From Favolaschia claudopus (taxonomy: Eukaryota; Basidiomycota; Agaricomycetes; Agaricales; Mycenaceae), in assembly GCA_037176885.1 (NCBI GenBank), contig JAWWNJ010000122.1, positions 310,001 through 374,000 of the forward strand: 64,000 bases of DNA. The letters run 5' to 3'. The position numbers and the translations under genes were made by a program. Positions 10,490 to 21,605 of the stretch are shown here, piece by piece (the first letter of the stretch is position 1; each line of letters opens with the position of its first letter). The notes beneath the pieces are model-generated. The model saw nothing but the letters and a program-made list of their open reading frames with translations. It did not search any database and was not told the DNA's origin.

Positions 10490-13193
10490 CTACACGGGGA
10501 GGCAGTCCTTGTAATTAGGTTCAAACATGCAGAATAAATGTCCGTCAATGTGGGAATTGACTCTATACTTTTTATCTTGACCCCATGCGTGAGGTACAAG
10601 CATTGCGTTGCGCACGATCCGGTCAACGGTGATGACTTCTGCGTAAGGTCCATCTTCGTTCGAAATCTTTCGCATTGAACGATTGACGTGATAATATCCG
10701 TCAACTGGGTTTGGGATCCGGAATGGCGTAAACCATTCAATGTAGGCAAGGGGTTGAGATGACTTTACAGGGTAGTGGGCGGGAAGTTGGAAGATAACCC
10801 GAACTTGAGCAACACGCAAACCTGCGAGGAAATTAGATCATCACTGACTCGAAAGAAACAAATGCAGTACGAACCTTGGAGGGCGGATCCAACAGTAAAC
10901 GCGTTGGATTCCGCGCTCTTCACAAGTGCGAAATCGTGGTAGGCTGGTTCGATGGTGCGATAACGAGCTTCTCCCGGTGGAACTACAGGAGCTGTGGCGC
11001 GAACGAGATTACTAGCGTGACGGCGGCCAACCTCGGGTATCTTGGGCAGCGTATATTTTAGTTGTTTCCAAGTAGGAAAAACATCGAAGGGATAGGGAGA
11101 ATAAGATCATTTTAGGTGAGAACGCAGAAATTGAGAGAGAGCCGGTAGGAATCGAATGGCATTATGACCCTCCCTGGCGATGATATGACTGCCAGCAACA
11201 CATCGCGTTGCTGCAGGGGGACGTTTGGCGATGGAGTATGTTTGATGGATCAAAGTGTCTGCATCGACCTTCGCAATGCTCGAAGCTGCAGGGGTCGGGT
11301 TCTTGCTCGAGGACGCCGCCGAAAGCTTTGGAGAAGGGGTGGACATCCACTGCTTGAAGGCCGTGAACCTCGCAACCGATTCCTGCCGCTGAAGCCAGAG
11401 GGTCATTTGCACGATATAATCTTTGCGGTTACTTGCACGGTACGCATTTTTGGCGTAATCGATATGAAGGCCCTCCGGAGACTCGGTGTTGAATCCGTCA
11501 TTGCTGCCAAAGAAGCCGATAGAGGGATCGTAATGGTCCAGTGAATGTATCTTGGGAATATTGAAGTGTTCTTTGCGCCCCCCGAGCTCGATGAAAATAT
11601 TCTTGTGTTTATGGAAGTCGTCGAGCGCAGCACGGAGGGCGGCGCGGGTAACGGAGGTGTGAGACTGCAACGGGGCCAAACAAGCGAAATCCATCAATGC
11701 TCGCACTGCCTTGACCAGCTCAGGATGAGCGCCGGCAGCTACAAGACCGAGGAAGACCTTTTCCATCTCCTTGTGCTCCGTTCCCGTCCATTGTGAAACC
11801 GACGAAATTCCATTCTTGAAGTGTCGCAGCCCCGGGTGGTTGGGCATCTGCCTAAAACGCTGGTCAACTTCAACGGCGCCGATTATCTCGATACACCACT
11901 TGACGACATGGTCCTTGAATACACCCTTGTGGAGCTGGTGCAGAAGATCGGGAGTGAAGGATGTGAAGATGTCGCAGTGGGGAAGATTCGCCCAGAATGG
12001 AGGATAGACTGTACGAATCCCTTCAGCTTCGAATGCAGGATCCTTTTCCCCGTCTTTCTGACGCGCCATGAGGTAAACGGTCTCCATTTGGTCGCGTTTA
12101 TCGTGAGGTGAGTGGTCTCCCCTAGCGTTGGGATCGACTTTGCATTCAGGGCATCGGTTTTCTTTACAGCACGCAACTAGACACTGTTCTGGATAGTCGG
12201 CAACGTATGCAGCAAGAATCGGCCACACATTGCGAACGAAATTGTCGGGGCACACCATTGGGACACCAGTTTTGCCGGCCTCGACGACAGAAGCCATGAT
12301 AATCGACATGCACTGGTGAAAAAGACGGTACTTTGCGAGCGACCGAGTATTTTTGTCAAAACAAATGAACTTGGGGATCGGCAAGTATCCGATGAGTACA
12401 GTCGCATGCGCTGAGACCGAGCGTCGTGTCTCCTTATCGATGTTCCCAATCGTCAGGTATACAGGCCATGCCCAATTGTCGCCTCGGAAATTGGAGAGCT
12501 GGGTCTTGTCCGACGAAAGAATCAGCGGAGCGATGGTTACTCCCGGAGGTAAACGCTTCTATCGATTTTGTGAGTCTTTGTCTTCTCACGACACTTTTGT
12601 TCTGACCTGTAACTCTGCCCACCAGTCTCCCGTCCACATCTCTTCGAAAACTCGGACCTCGCCTTTCTCATCCATGTACAACTCTTCGGGAGCGAATCGC
12701 ATCGCGTCGCGAAACATAGGATTCCCAATCAACTCGCGGACGCACTCAACTGGATCCCTCTACCACAGTTCAACCGTCTCCCCTCGCATTGTCTTCCCGG
12801 TCGCATCTTTGTCCAAATCCGGAAGATCGCCTTCAACGTCAATCTCTTTACATTGCCATTTGACACCCCCAGGCAGAGAATCGACTTTGTCGAAGAATTC
12901 CGCCTTCTTCGTATACGACGGCTGTGCTCGTTTGCGGATCTGCAGTTATAGGTTTGAATTTATTTCATACTCCAGCTACGACGCACACTCACAATCGACA
13001 ACTTCAGGAATTCCTCGGCCGCAGTGTCGCCTACATGCTTAATCAGCCACTTAGCCAGCTCCCATTCCGCTTCGTCTTTGAATGGGCCAAGAACCTCGGC
13101 ACCTTTCAAGATCTCTTCATCGCGGATAGTCTCGAACACTGTTTTTCGAACCGTCAGGCCGACCTCTTGTCCCGCAGGGCGGACCATGACCAA
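10490..13193 (-). pseudogene. Plavaka-family transposase, two in-frame stops
   Basis: This matches Plavaka transposases, a CACTA-related group common in mushrooms. From the N-terminus it shows EAEWELAKWLIKHVG, an intron at about 12945-12990, DSLPGG, RDPVECVRELIGNPMF and EEMWTGDWWAELQ. After an intron at about 12554-12605 come LSNFRGDNWAWPVYLTIGNI, LIGYLPIPKFICF, the core YPPFWANLPHCDIFTSFTPD with LLHQLHKGVFKDH, SPEGLHIDYAKNAYRASNRK, and a last exon with LRVAQVRVIFQLPAHYPV and YIEWFTPF (10819-10490). Two stops lie in the conserved frame: TAG at 12760-12762, between ETVELW and RDPVEC, and TGA at 11107-11109, followed in frame by PYPFDVFPTWKQLKYTLP. The 5' end abuts Gypsy sequence near 13165, so the N-terminus is probably truncated. 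It is very likely inactive. Confidence 0.85.
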
Positions 13194-13382
13194 GGGAAGG
13201 GTGACAATGAAAACGTCACACTTCTCAAACCCGAGTACTTTTGCGTGCAGGAGATTGTGGTGGAAGGCGTGGAGAAGGAGATCCTTGATCGAATCAAGGA
13301 AGTAAGGAGAATCGACAAGAGCGTGAAGGAGGCGCTTGAGAAGAAGAGAGAAGAAGCTCCCAGGCTGGGAGAAGGTGGAGGT

Positions 13383-14541
13383 GTCGGAAAAATCCTGAAC
13401 TGCTTATACTGGCTCGTAAGCCAGTACAAGCCGTCATAAGCCCATAATCAACAAGGGGATTATAGCGCATAGGTGTAGACCATTCAAGCCCGTATAATCC
13501 ACCCTTGGGATTATAAGGGATTAAGGCTCATATGAGCCATTACTGTGCATTACAGCGCATTTAGATTACATTTGGATACTTAGGGCTTGCGTATTGTGGC
13601 AAAAGATATATATTCGTGGACAATGACAAAGGCTGAGCCCTACTCAACGCCTTATCTGGCGTCACCAGCGCCCCACAAAGGAATTGCCGCCAAATTCGAA
13701 GTTTCAAATCAAGCCTGGTCGACATTCATGAGCGAATGTTGAAGTTGTGACTTGGCGCAAAACAAACGTACCATAAAAATCATACTCAATACCACACAGC
13801 ACTGGAAGAGCAGCCATTAGTACTCAATCCACATGAAACAGACTGGTACGCACAGATAAGAGCCTTGAATGGCGGCAAATAGAAACCAACTCGAAAGAGT
13901 TCAGATAATACACGAAATTTCGAGCATGGCAACTCACCTGGGGGTTCAATACCTCGGTCCTCGACTCCTCGTACACCTCAACCTGAAATGAAACCAGTGG
14001 CTAGGCGCCCGGCGTACAACTTCATATAGCCGCCGACTTCATGTCAATAAGTAGTCGGCCCTCGGGACAGCGGAGAAGTAGCGAGCCTGTGCTGTTGCTG
14101 TGCTGCAGCATTGCGATGCGAAGGCGACGACGACGAAGGTGAGGGCGAACCACAGACTTGCAGTGGCCGTTGGGGTAGTTGGGTGAGAAGAGGCGTGAGA
14201 GGCGTTCCGCAGCACCTCATCGTATTTGTGTGAGGGAGTTGTGGAGCCTGTGTGAACGATGTCGTAAATGCTCCGGCAATTTTCGGCACAGAGCCGGGGG
14301 AACATGAAGTCGATAACATTTTGAGGTGCGCAGAGAAAGACAAGGGAGAAAATGGTTTTTAGTATGCCCCGGGAGGCGGCGAAGTTACTACAGAGGCTTT
14401 CTGAGCTTTTGGCAGATGCACCGATTATAACGGCTGGTCGCGGATCACAATCCCCCGCTGGGCGGCTTGCAATCTCTTGAAAGCCGTGATAAGGTCGCAA
14501 GCCGCCTTAATCCGTTGTAAGCGAAACAGGGTTTTTCCGAC
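13383..14541. mobile_element. 1159-bp element with GTCGGAAAAA termini
   Basis: The ends are inverted repeats: GTCGGAAAAATCCTG on the left, and GTCGGAAAAACCCTG on the right read in reverse complement. The flanks are AGGT (13379-13382) and AGGA (14542-14545), a near-identical 4-bp duplication. Excision rejoins the Gypsy frame as WEKVE(V/D)LIYYN. Subterminal DNA is rich in short degenerate motifs (CGTAAGCC, TTATAAGG, CTCATATGAG). No transposase ORF is seen. The same ends bound the element at 18362-21321. Confidence 0.75.
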
Positions 14542-14774
14542 AGGACCTGATATATTATAACGGTCTCATTTATGTTCCGCGGGATGATGACCTCCGGAAT
14601 AAGACTATTGGTTTGCACCATGACTCGGCGATGCTCGGACCACCCGGAGAGAACCGGACCAGGGAGATCGTTGAACGAAATTATTGGTGGCCGAGAACGG
14701 GCGATTGGATCGCAAAATACATTAAGGAGTGCGAAGCTTGCGCCAGGTCGCGAGTCAACCGATACAAGCAGGGC

Positions 14775-14870
14775 AAGTTACACCCGCACAAGATTGCGGA
14801 AGGACCCTGGCAGATCATATCCAAGTTACACCCGCACAAGATTGCGGAAGGACCCTGGCAGATCATATCA
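14775..14870 (+). repeat. 48-bp in-frame tandem duplication in integrase
   Basis: Units 14775-14822 and 14823-14870 differ only at the last base. Each encodes the 16 residues KLHPHKIAEGPWQIIS, just upstream of the DDE core. The near-identity points to a recent slippage or unequal-exchange event in this dead copy. Confidence 0.95.
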
Positions 14871-16060
14871 GAGGATCTAATCGGACCACTGCCAGTCAGC
14901 AACGGCTACAACGCGATCCAAGTGTGGGTTGACACCTTCACAAAGATGATCCACATCGAGGCCACTAATATGGACTTGACGTCTGAGGGGATGGCACGAT
15001 TGATACGTGACCGCGTAATCAGGTACCATGGGATACCCAGAAAAATAATATCGGACCGAGACCAACGGTATATATCCGGATTTATGACGGAACTCAACAA
15101 AATTCTGGGAATTGAGATGAACCCGAGCACGGCTCACCATCCGATCACCGATGGGCAGACCGAGCGCGTGAACCAAGAAATTGAGAAGTACTTCCGGATT
15201 TTTGTAAATTACAGGCAGTCCGACTGGGCGGAATGGCTGTCGCTAGCCGAGTTCTGCTATAATGACAAAGCGAACTCATCAACTAAGGCTTCGCCATTCT
15301 ATTTGAATACCGGGTACCACCCCTGGGAGGGGATAGAGAATGCGGTGGAGACCAGGAACGAGGCAGCGGAGGAGTTTGCTGGGAAGATGCGGAAGATCCG
15401 AGATGAAGCGTCAGCGGCGCTTGAAAAAACCAAAGAGAAAATGAAGAAATACTATGATGCCAAGCGCAGGGATGCTCCGGTGTTCAAAGTGGGTGATAAG
15501 GTGTGGGTGGAGTCAAAGGATATCAAGACGGACAGGCCGTCTAAGAAGTTTGATGATAAGCGGCTGGGCCCGTATGAAGTGTTGGAGAAAGTCGGAGAAA
15601 AGGCATACAAGTTAAGGTTGCCTGAGACGGACCAGTCACACATGGTCTTCAGCGAGAACATCTTGTCGCCTTACGTGGAACCACCCCCTGATCGAAGGGA
15701 AGCCCGCCCTGCGCCGGTGATCATCAGTGGGGAAGAAAGATACGTAGTGGAGGAGATATTGAAACACCGGAAAAAGGGACGCGGATATCAATATCTAATC
15801 AAGTGGAAGGATTACCCATTGGGAGAGCGCACGTGGGAACCAGTACGCCATCTTTTACCAGGTGCTAAACGAACTCTGGAGAAATACCAGAAGGAGCACG
15901 GCATCCAAATACGGGTGTTACCAGTCTTACCCGCCGGATCCTGGGATTATCTTGTCAAAAGATATAAGGCAAAAGAAGAGTCTCAGAGATATTTAACAAG
16001 GAAATTATTTATTCCGGAGACGGGTCTTTTCATGACGATCGGCGAGGACGCCGATCCTAG

Positions 16061-16330
16061 AAGGGGGGTAATGTCACGATTGAATAGCAATCTTATCGTG
16101 ACAACGCCGTATGATAGATGATCGGTATTGACAAGCATTGTTTATCATTGAGTGATCACAGTTCGTGTGATGATGAGTCATTGATACAGTTGGGTTGTGA
16201 GATATGAAGCGCAACTGGCTCGATCGGCAACGTTCTCGTGCTAATCAAGTGAAGCTGGACACGCTCGTGAGAAGCCCACTCAATATTTCATTCGTAAGAC
16301 TGATCTGTTGAATACGGTTTATACGCTGAG
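16061..16330 (+). repeat. Polypurine tract and 3' LTR of the Gypsy pol element
   Basis: A polypurine tract (AAGGGGGGTA, 16061-16070) is followed at 16072 by TGTCACGATTG, a typical LTR start. The integrase ORF runs about 50 nt into the LTR, a common arrangement in fungal chromoviruses. The LTR's right edge is not certain; Gypsy gag sequence of opposite orientation begins at 16342. Confidence 0.6.
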
Positions 16331-16341
16331 TGATTCAGAAA

Positions 16342-17832
16342 TCATTCTTCATGTGATGGATGGCGCACCCACGTTGTGGAATACATGAATGCATTTCGCA
16401 AGGTATCCCAATTATTTTCAATAGTATTGCGATAGGCCTTCGGCAACGACCAGTACCAAGTTTCGGCTTCACCTTGAAGTCTGCGAGGAGCAATTCTTCT
16501 GAGTTGACGCCAGACTGTTGCAGATTCACGCGCGATATCGTTAACATTGAGAATCCACCGAACATTTCCACCATCGGGATCATCATCATCTGGGTCACCT
16601 CCAGGAGGAGCTCCAGAGGCTTGTGGTTGCTGAGGTGGAGTTGGTTCAGCCGGCTGAGGACGGATACCACCGTAAGGATTCGACATGCTAGGTTGCCGAG
16701 CTTCACGGGGATTACCGGTATTGCCTTGAGGATTCATGCGACGCATCTGATCAGCTTCGTGAGGTTCCATAGTCGGAATATAAGAACGATTTGATTCAAA
16801 AATTCCTTCCATAGGTTCGAAGAGTTCAGAGATTCGCTGATTCCCTCTAGGCAAGCCAGTAGGAGGCGGATTTCGGAAGCTTGTGTCCTGGGTAAGCGGA
16901 TAAGTGGTAGATTCATCATACGCTGACTTCCAGTGGCGTGGAACACGAAGCGGCGGTGTTGAAGCCATTCTCGGAACACCGTAAGGATTGAATTGCTGCG
17001 ACTCTCGTCTATTGTCAGCAAAGGTCGGAGTAGTCGGAGGTTCCGGCTTAGCAGTAACATTCTCTTGCGAGGAATAGATTCTCGAAGCGGCTTCTGTAAT
17101 GTCAGGATCACGATCGCGTGGTTGATGGCGTTGAAAGTCATAATACTTATATGCAAGCATCAGGAAATTCTCAACCTCAACTCGGAAGCAAACACCAAGA
17201 ATCTCGAAGTCGTTTGGACGAAAAACATCTTTGATATCATCCTGATCACCCCATTGAGGTAAGGCAGGCGGAGTTTTTTCTTCCAAAACGAACGAGTTTT
17301 CACATTCGCGGCGCATTGTCTCCAGGGCACGAAGTAGAATCTTATAATTCGATGCGCGAAGGCGATATACAAACGTGCCGTCAATCAAGGTAAGCCTTTC
17401 TAAGTCCCGCAGAATACGGTTGAGGGCTTCCCACTGCTTTGGGAATTGATCAGCGGCTATATTGCGAGAAGGTTTCACTGCTTGGTGCAGAAACCCTTTA
17501 TTGATAGCATGCGCACCTTTGGTGAGTGCACCCGCGCGCCGTGCAAGAACTGTAGTGTTACCCCCAATTCGGCCAAGAGGCGTCAGGGTAGGGAACAAAA
17601 TTGTGACCATCTGAGGTGGATCATCGCTGATGAGTTCGTCATCTACTGCGTGCTGCAGATCGATGAGCGGATCGAGCGTGATCTCCTCAACGTTTGCATC
17701 TCCACGCTGCGAGGAAGGTGTTCCAGCTGCCGAGCGATTGGGTGACATGTGCGGCGGAGGATCGCGAGAAGAAGGTTGCGGGGTAGAAGGATCGGTAGGA
17801 TCGATGGTAGGAGAATGGGTTGTGGTAGCCAT
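16342..17832 (-). pseudogene. Gypsy gag-like gene, C-terminally truncated
   Basis: The ORF has 496 codons from an ATG at 17832. The N-terminus is Pro/Ser-rich. A helical middle domain (FPKQWEALNRILRDLERL) is followed by a Gln/Asn/Pro-rich stretch, then a retrotransposon gag signature near the end (RRLQGEAETWYWSLPKAY, NNWDTLRNAF). The ORF stops soon after, where gag proteins normally continue into a zinc knuckle and pol, so it is cut short at 16342. It is tail to tail with the plus-strand pol fragment. The LTR-like flanks of the two differ, so they come from different elements. Confidence 0.7.
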
Positions 17833-18117
17833 TGGATAGGAAAATAATATGAACAGTTAATGACAAACGTACCTGATTAAGCAAGAGATTTCCCAATGTG
17901 TCCACCAGTGTTGAAGATCCGGGTTAGTTTCGGAAATGTAACTTGAGTATCAATGAATCTCTATATAAATCAAGGTGTTTTACCTGAACAACTGTCGTAA
18001 GAGATCTGATTCTTCTTAAGACGAACTGGGAATATCAACCAGTTATGAGTTGCTTTCTAGTTGGAGGAGTAAGCGCGCGGCTTTACAACTCTGAGACTAG
18101 CTCGATAGATCTTGAAG
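17833..18117 (-). repeat. LTR/leader of the gag element, split by a 3.5-kb nested insertion
   Basis: This is non-coding DNA upstream of the gag ATG. It continues at 21606 after the insertion 18118-21597 and runs to about 21990. On the minus strand the distal part carries a TATA-like TTATAAAAGGG near 21710-21720, as expected in an LTR promoter. A TG-start/CA-end LTR is plausible, but its exact limits were not resolved. Confidence 0.5.
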
Positions 18118-18533
18118 TAAGGCTCCAACCATTTAGTTTTCGTTTGCGAGATCTGGCAAACTAAACGGAAACGGTTTAAAACCGTTTATAAACGTTTTTC
18201 GGGGCGCAAAAATCTGGACATGCAAAGACCATTCTCTCCACGTCAGTGTGAGTTGTTTTACTATTCATTTTGTTACCCTGTACTTCAGGTGCTTGTTTCC
18301 GGGCCTAAGTACCTTCTCCGAAGTATCCAGAGTCAAATCTGTTTGAGTGCAGAGTTGACTTGTCGGAAAAATCAAAAAAGGGTTGTTGGGCCTGGGCAGG
18401 CCTTGTAAGGTCTAATAAGGCCGTTGGGGAAAAGTAGGGTTACAGGGTTTAAATACGTACCAAATACTACATATAGGGCCTTATAACACATAATGGACCT
18501 TATAGGACCTAATGAGGCTTGTAAGGCCTTACA

Positions 18534-19868
18534 CCCAGTCAAAACCGGTCATGCTGGCATATGCCGCGATCGGCTGATTTCTGCTGGACTTGCTGAGATC
18601 TGCTAGTTTCTGCAGCCTCGACTTTTTCTTCGCGAAAAACAATTTAGAAAAACTGTTGTCTGGAGATAAAATAAACAAAACTGTCTCCCATCGTACGATT
18701 TTCGGACTTCACAAAATTACAAAAGTTTTGAGAACAGGCGGCGAGAACATGATGTCATAGCCGCTGTCGGACTTTGAAATACATCTTCCTTCGCTACCAC
18801 CACCATGTCCCTTCTCCCATCCCCACTCTCACTCGAGCGCGCCGCCGCCGGTTCATCTTACACCTACCGATACCTCTTGGGCATCGTGTAATCAACTCTT
18901 CAGCGACACAGGCCCCCTCAAAATCCTCCCATGGTCCGAGAAGCGAGGCTGGATTTCTCTCGTCCCGCCCTTTGGTTTTCGTCCCCGCGGATCCCGCCAC
19001 CGGGCTATGTGAGTTTTCTATGCAGGTATGCTTCCCCTCTCGCCCCCGCCACCTCTGCCACTCACTTTATACGCACGTTACGCTCGATACAGCTATATCT
19101 CTACTCTACCCGCTGCCTTCCAGACCAACGCTTTCTTGGAGTGGGATCCTGTAGGTTTTCTCTTCTACATCTCGTTCTGTGTACTAACTGCTTCCTGTCG
19201 TTCGACGGACAGCAGGTGGTGTGATGCGCACACGATCTACCGGTGAGTTCAGATTTTTGTCATGTTTCGCCCATCTAATTGCTTTCCCCCTCACAGATAA
19301 ACGTTGTCTTTTCCTTACAATATCATCTCGTCGTGGTAAGTTGTAAATCTGAATATAGGTCCTCTTTGGTATGTCTACATTTCCGTTCCTGTACATGTAC
19401 TGATCTTCTTGCAGATCTTCTAATAACCCTCGCATATATCAACGCCGTCTACAGCCCATTGCAGGAAGCCCGTTCGGTCCCAAGACAACCCGAGATCTAT
19501 AGCAGCGGGGTGTCGGGCAAGGGGAGTGTCATGCGCACTTCAGGGAAGTCGGCGTGACTTGGGCGCAGCGTGGGAGTCGGCGCGCGCTGTAGTAGGGCTA
19601 CGGCAGTGGCGTCGAGGGCCGCAGTAGAGCACAATGTGTAGTAGGTAGAGGTGCAATGAATATTGATTCATCGATACAATTGCGTGCCCGCAATAGCAGA
19701 GCCAATATCAGCAGACCATAGCACCTCCAGCAGAATGCAGCATCTCCCAGCAGAAACCAGCACATTTTTCACCTGCTCCAGTCCGGAAAAGTTGCTGATT
19801 TCTGCTTAAAGCAGGACAGCAGAAATTAGCCAATCGGGGCATATCCCAGCATGACCGGTTTTGACTGG
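18534..19868. mobile_element. 1335-bp element with CCCAGTCAAAACCGG ends (third shell)
   Basis: GCCTTACA flanks it at 18526-18533 and 19869-19876, a perfect 8-bp duplication. The inverted repeats match over about 30 bp (CCCAGTCAAAACCGGTCATG at the left edge). Subterminal DNA carries many copies of GCTGATTTCTGC/CAGCAGAAA-like motifs. The interior (about 18774-19560, plus strand) is pyrimidine-rich with intron-like GT...AG pieces and short coding-like blocks, such as LPWSEKRGWISLV. It may be captured host-gene sequence, but no complete reading frame could be built. A hAT-like class is inferred from the 8-bp duplication. Confidence 0.75.
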
Positions 19869-20019
19869 GCCTTACAAGGCATGTTCGGCGGCGTTTAAGC
19901 AAAAGTATTACCACTTTACCTTCTTTGTAAGGTGTCTGCTTGCACCTTGTCTTGACTTTCTAACACTAGACTATCTATTTCTATTGTACTAGAATACTGA
20001 CTCTAACGATTAATTACTG

Positions 20020-20075
20020 GTGCTTGCGAGAATCGAACACTCGACCTCTGCAGTGCGAATAAAACAATGGCAATG
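20020..20075 (-). other. tRNA-like 3' half (T-arm and acceptor-like end)
   Basis: On the minus strand, GAGGTCGAGTGTTCGATTCT followed by CGCAAGCACCA resembles a tRNA T-arm with box B and a CCA-like end. The 5' side is interrupted by the insertion 20078-20879; beyond it, CTCTTAGCATAGC resembles a D-arm. Acceptor pairing is poor, so a tRNA-derived remnant is more likely than a working tRNA gene. Confidence 0.3.
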
Positions 20076-20077
20076 TA

Positions 20078-20879
20078 CAGTGGTGGCAAATAGAAATTGC
20101 CGTAGCTTTTTGGTGAAAATCTGGCTGTATACTTCACCGAATGACCTCAAATAAAATGTAGAGATGGGTATGTGATACTTTTGTACCTCTTAGATCAGTC
20201 AGGAATATATTATGAGAATGCATCAATCATAGGATATTTTTGCCATATTCGGAAAAACACAATGAACCCTCAGCGAAAAGATGTCATAATAGGATGAAAG
20301 TACTTAAAAAACAGTCCTAGTTTCCACTTTGGTTGAATGAAATTGACCCTCATTTGAGCTCACAGCAGCCGCTCAAAGTTGGCTATTAGCCTGTTTGCGA
20401 TGCAGCCATTGAATGGCTAATGGCTAAACAAGTGTCCAAATTCCGGCGTATTGACAAAAGATACCCCCAGTCCGAGTACCCGAACTTCATTCCAGGCAGC
20501 TCTTCTTAACTTCTACATGAAAGTTTGGCCCATCAAAGTTTCCTAATGCGGAAATCGGTAGCCATTCAATGGCTCCAATGGCTCTTCGCAAACCCTCTAT
20601 TTTCACACAAAATAGCTGAAAATGCAGAGAAAATAGCTAAAAGGACCAACTTCAAGCAGCCGTTGTGAGCTCAAATGAGGTTCAATTCCAGTCAATCAAA
20701 GTGATAACTAGCATTGTTTTCCAAGTACTTTCATCCTATTATGACACTTTTTTGCTGAGGGTACATTGAGCTTTTCCAGATATGGCAATAATCAGAAACT
20801 GTCCTGTTATTGACATTCGGTGAAGTTTCCAGCAAGATTTTGGCCAAAAAGCCACGGCAATTTCTATTTGCCACCACTG
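20078..20879. mobile_element. 802-bp foldback MITE with TA duplication (Tc1/mariner-like)
   Basis: TA lies at 20076-20077 and 20880-20881. The inverted repeats start CAGTGGTGGCAAATAGAAAT. Complementarity continues far inside: for example GTGAGCTCAAATGAG and CTCATTTGAGCTCAC, and the TCATAATAGGATGAAAGTAC block, recur inverted. The whole element could therefore fold back on itself. No ORF is seen. Part of its central region (GATGCAGCCATTGAATGGCT) also occurs at 55205-55270. Confidence 0.8.
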
Positions 20880-21605
20880 TACAATACTGCTATGCTAAGA
20901 GAGCTTTACAGATAGAGAAATTTTGTTCCATATATGGCGTAGCTCTCGGATACCTGTACAATTTCCCCATAACACAACAACTCAAGATATTGCTCGTACA
21001 TTGACTGGTAATTTACTACACATGAGTATATGCTCCCCTACATACTTTCTGAAATTCAAATCAGCCATCTTGGCATACAATCACAGCACAAATTATCAAA
21101 AACAATACAACTCTGAATTTTCCGCCGAAAAAGATGCAATAAAACCACACCTACCATGTCTCTAACAACCCCAACTCAGTTTTGTAACCACCGGGAAGTT
21201 AGCCTGGGAAGACCTAACCAGACCTTATCACGCCTTATAAGGTCACCCCTCGAACCTTATTAGGCCTTATAAGGCCGTTAGGTGCTCCAAGGCCTTACCA
21301 GGCTTTTTCAATTTTTCCGACACTTGATTTCCTTTCTGGGCAAACACTTTCGTCGTTGAAGTCAATATACCCCAATGGCAAGGAGAACAGATTGAAAACT
21401 CACTTATAACATCGGGAAGTATTCCTGGTGTGCCTTTCTGGGTGATATTGAGCCTCTAGCGCAATATATGGGGTCAAGTAGGGGCACATACTAGCAAACT
21501 GTTTACAAACTGTTTTCACCCCCCCGCAAATTAAATGGAAACGGAAACGGTTATTACCGTTTATAAACGTTTTCAAATGGAAATGGTTGGAGCCTTATCT
21601 TGAAG

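Larger units (their letters stand above)
13163..16121 (+). pseudogene. Ty3/Gypsy chromovirus pol fragment (linker, integrase, chromodomain)
   Basis: This is the 3' part of a Gypsy polyprotein. It begins at the RNase H/integrase linker (LLSRRADHDQ, VTLLKPEYF, EGVEKEILDRIKEV). A +1 frameshift near 13358-13362 is followed by WEKVE, and a 1159-bp element splits the frame at 13383-14541. It resumes as LIYYNGLIYVPRDDDLR. The integrase zinc motif has HHDSAMLGPPG where relatives have GHPG, so one zinc-ligand His is Pro; the CEACARSR pair is present. The D,D-35-E core is seen at VDTFTKM, SDRD and TERVN. A GPY module (KRLGPYEV) and a C-terminal chromodomain (ERYVVEEILKHR, YLIKWKDYP, RTWEP) follow. The 5' half (gag, PR, RT) is missing, replaced by Plavaka sequence. 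Confidence 0.85.
18362..21321. mobile_element. 2960-bp element with GTCGGAAAAAT termini (second shell)
   Basis: The ends read GTCGGAAAAATCAAAAAAGG on the left and, in reverse complement, GTCGGAAAAATTGAAAAAGC on the right. ACTT flanks it on both sides (18358-18361 and 21322-21325). Both subterminal zones hold arrays of TTATAAGGCC/AAGGCCTTA-like palindromic motifs. It contains two further insertions (18534-19868 and 20078-20879). It belongs to the same terminal family as 13383-14541. Confidence 0.75.
18118..21597. mobile_element. 3480-bp element with 8-bp target duplication (outer shell of nest)
   Basis: TCTTGAAG occurs at 18110-18117 and 21598-21605. The ends are perfect 17-bp inverted repeats, TAAGGCTCCAACCATTT at 18118 and its complement at 21581-21597. 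Further inside, both ends carry AACCGTTTATAAACG-like motifs. An 8-bp duplication fits a hAT-type element. About 85 per cent of the interior is a second element (18362-21321), so the original element was only about 0.5 kb and non-autonomous. Confidence 0.85.

Noticed and set aside
12924..13439. Single plus-strand ORF of 171 codons
   Set aside because: Only its second half (from about 13163) is Gypsy pol; the first half is antisense to the Plavaka N-terminus.
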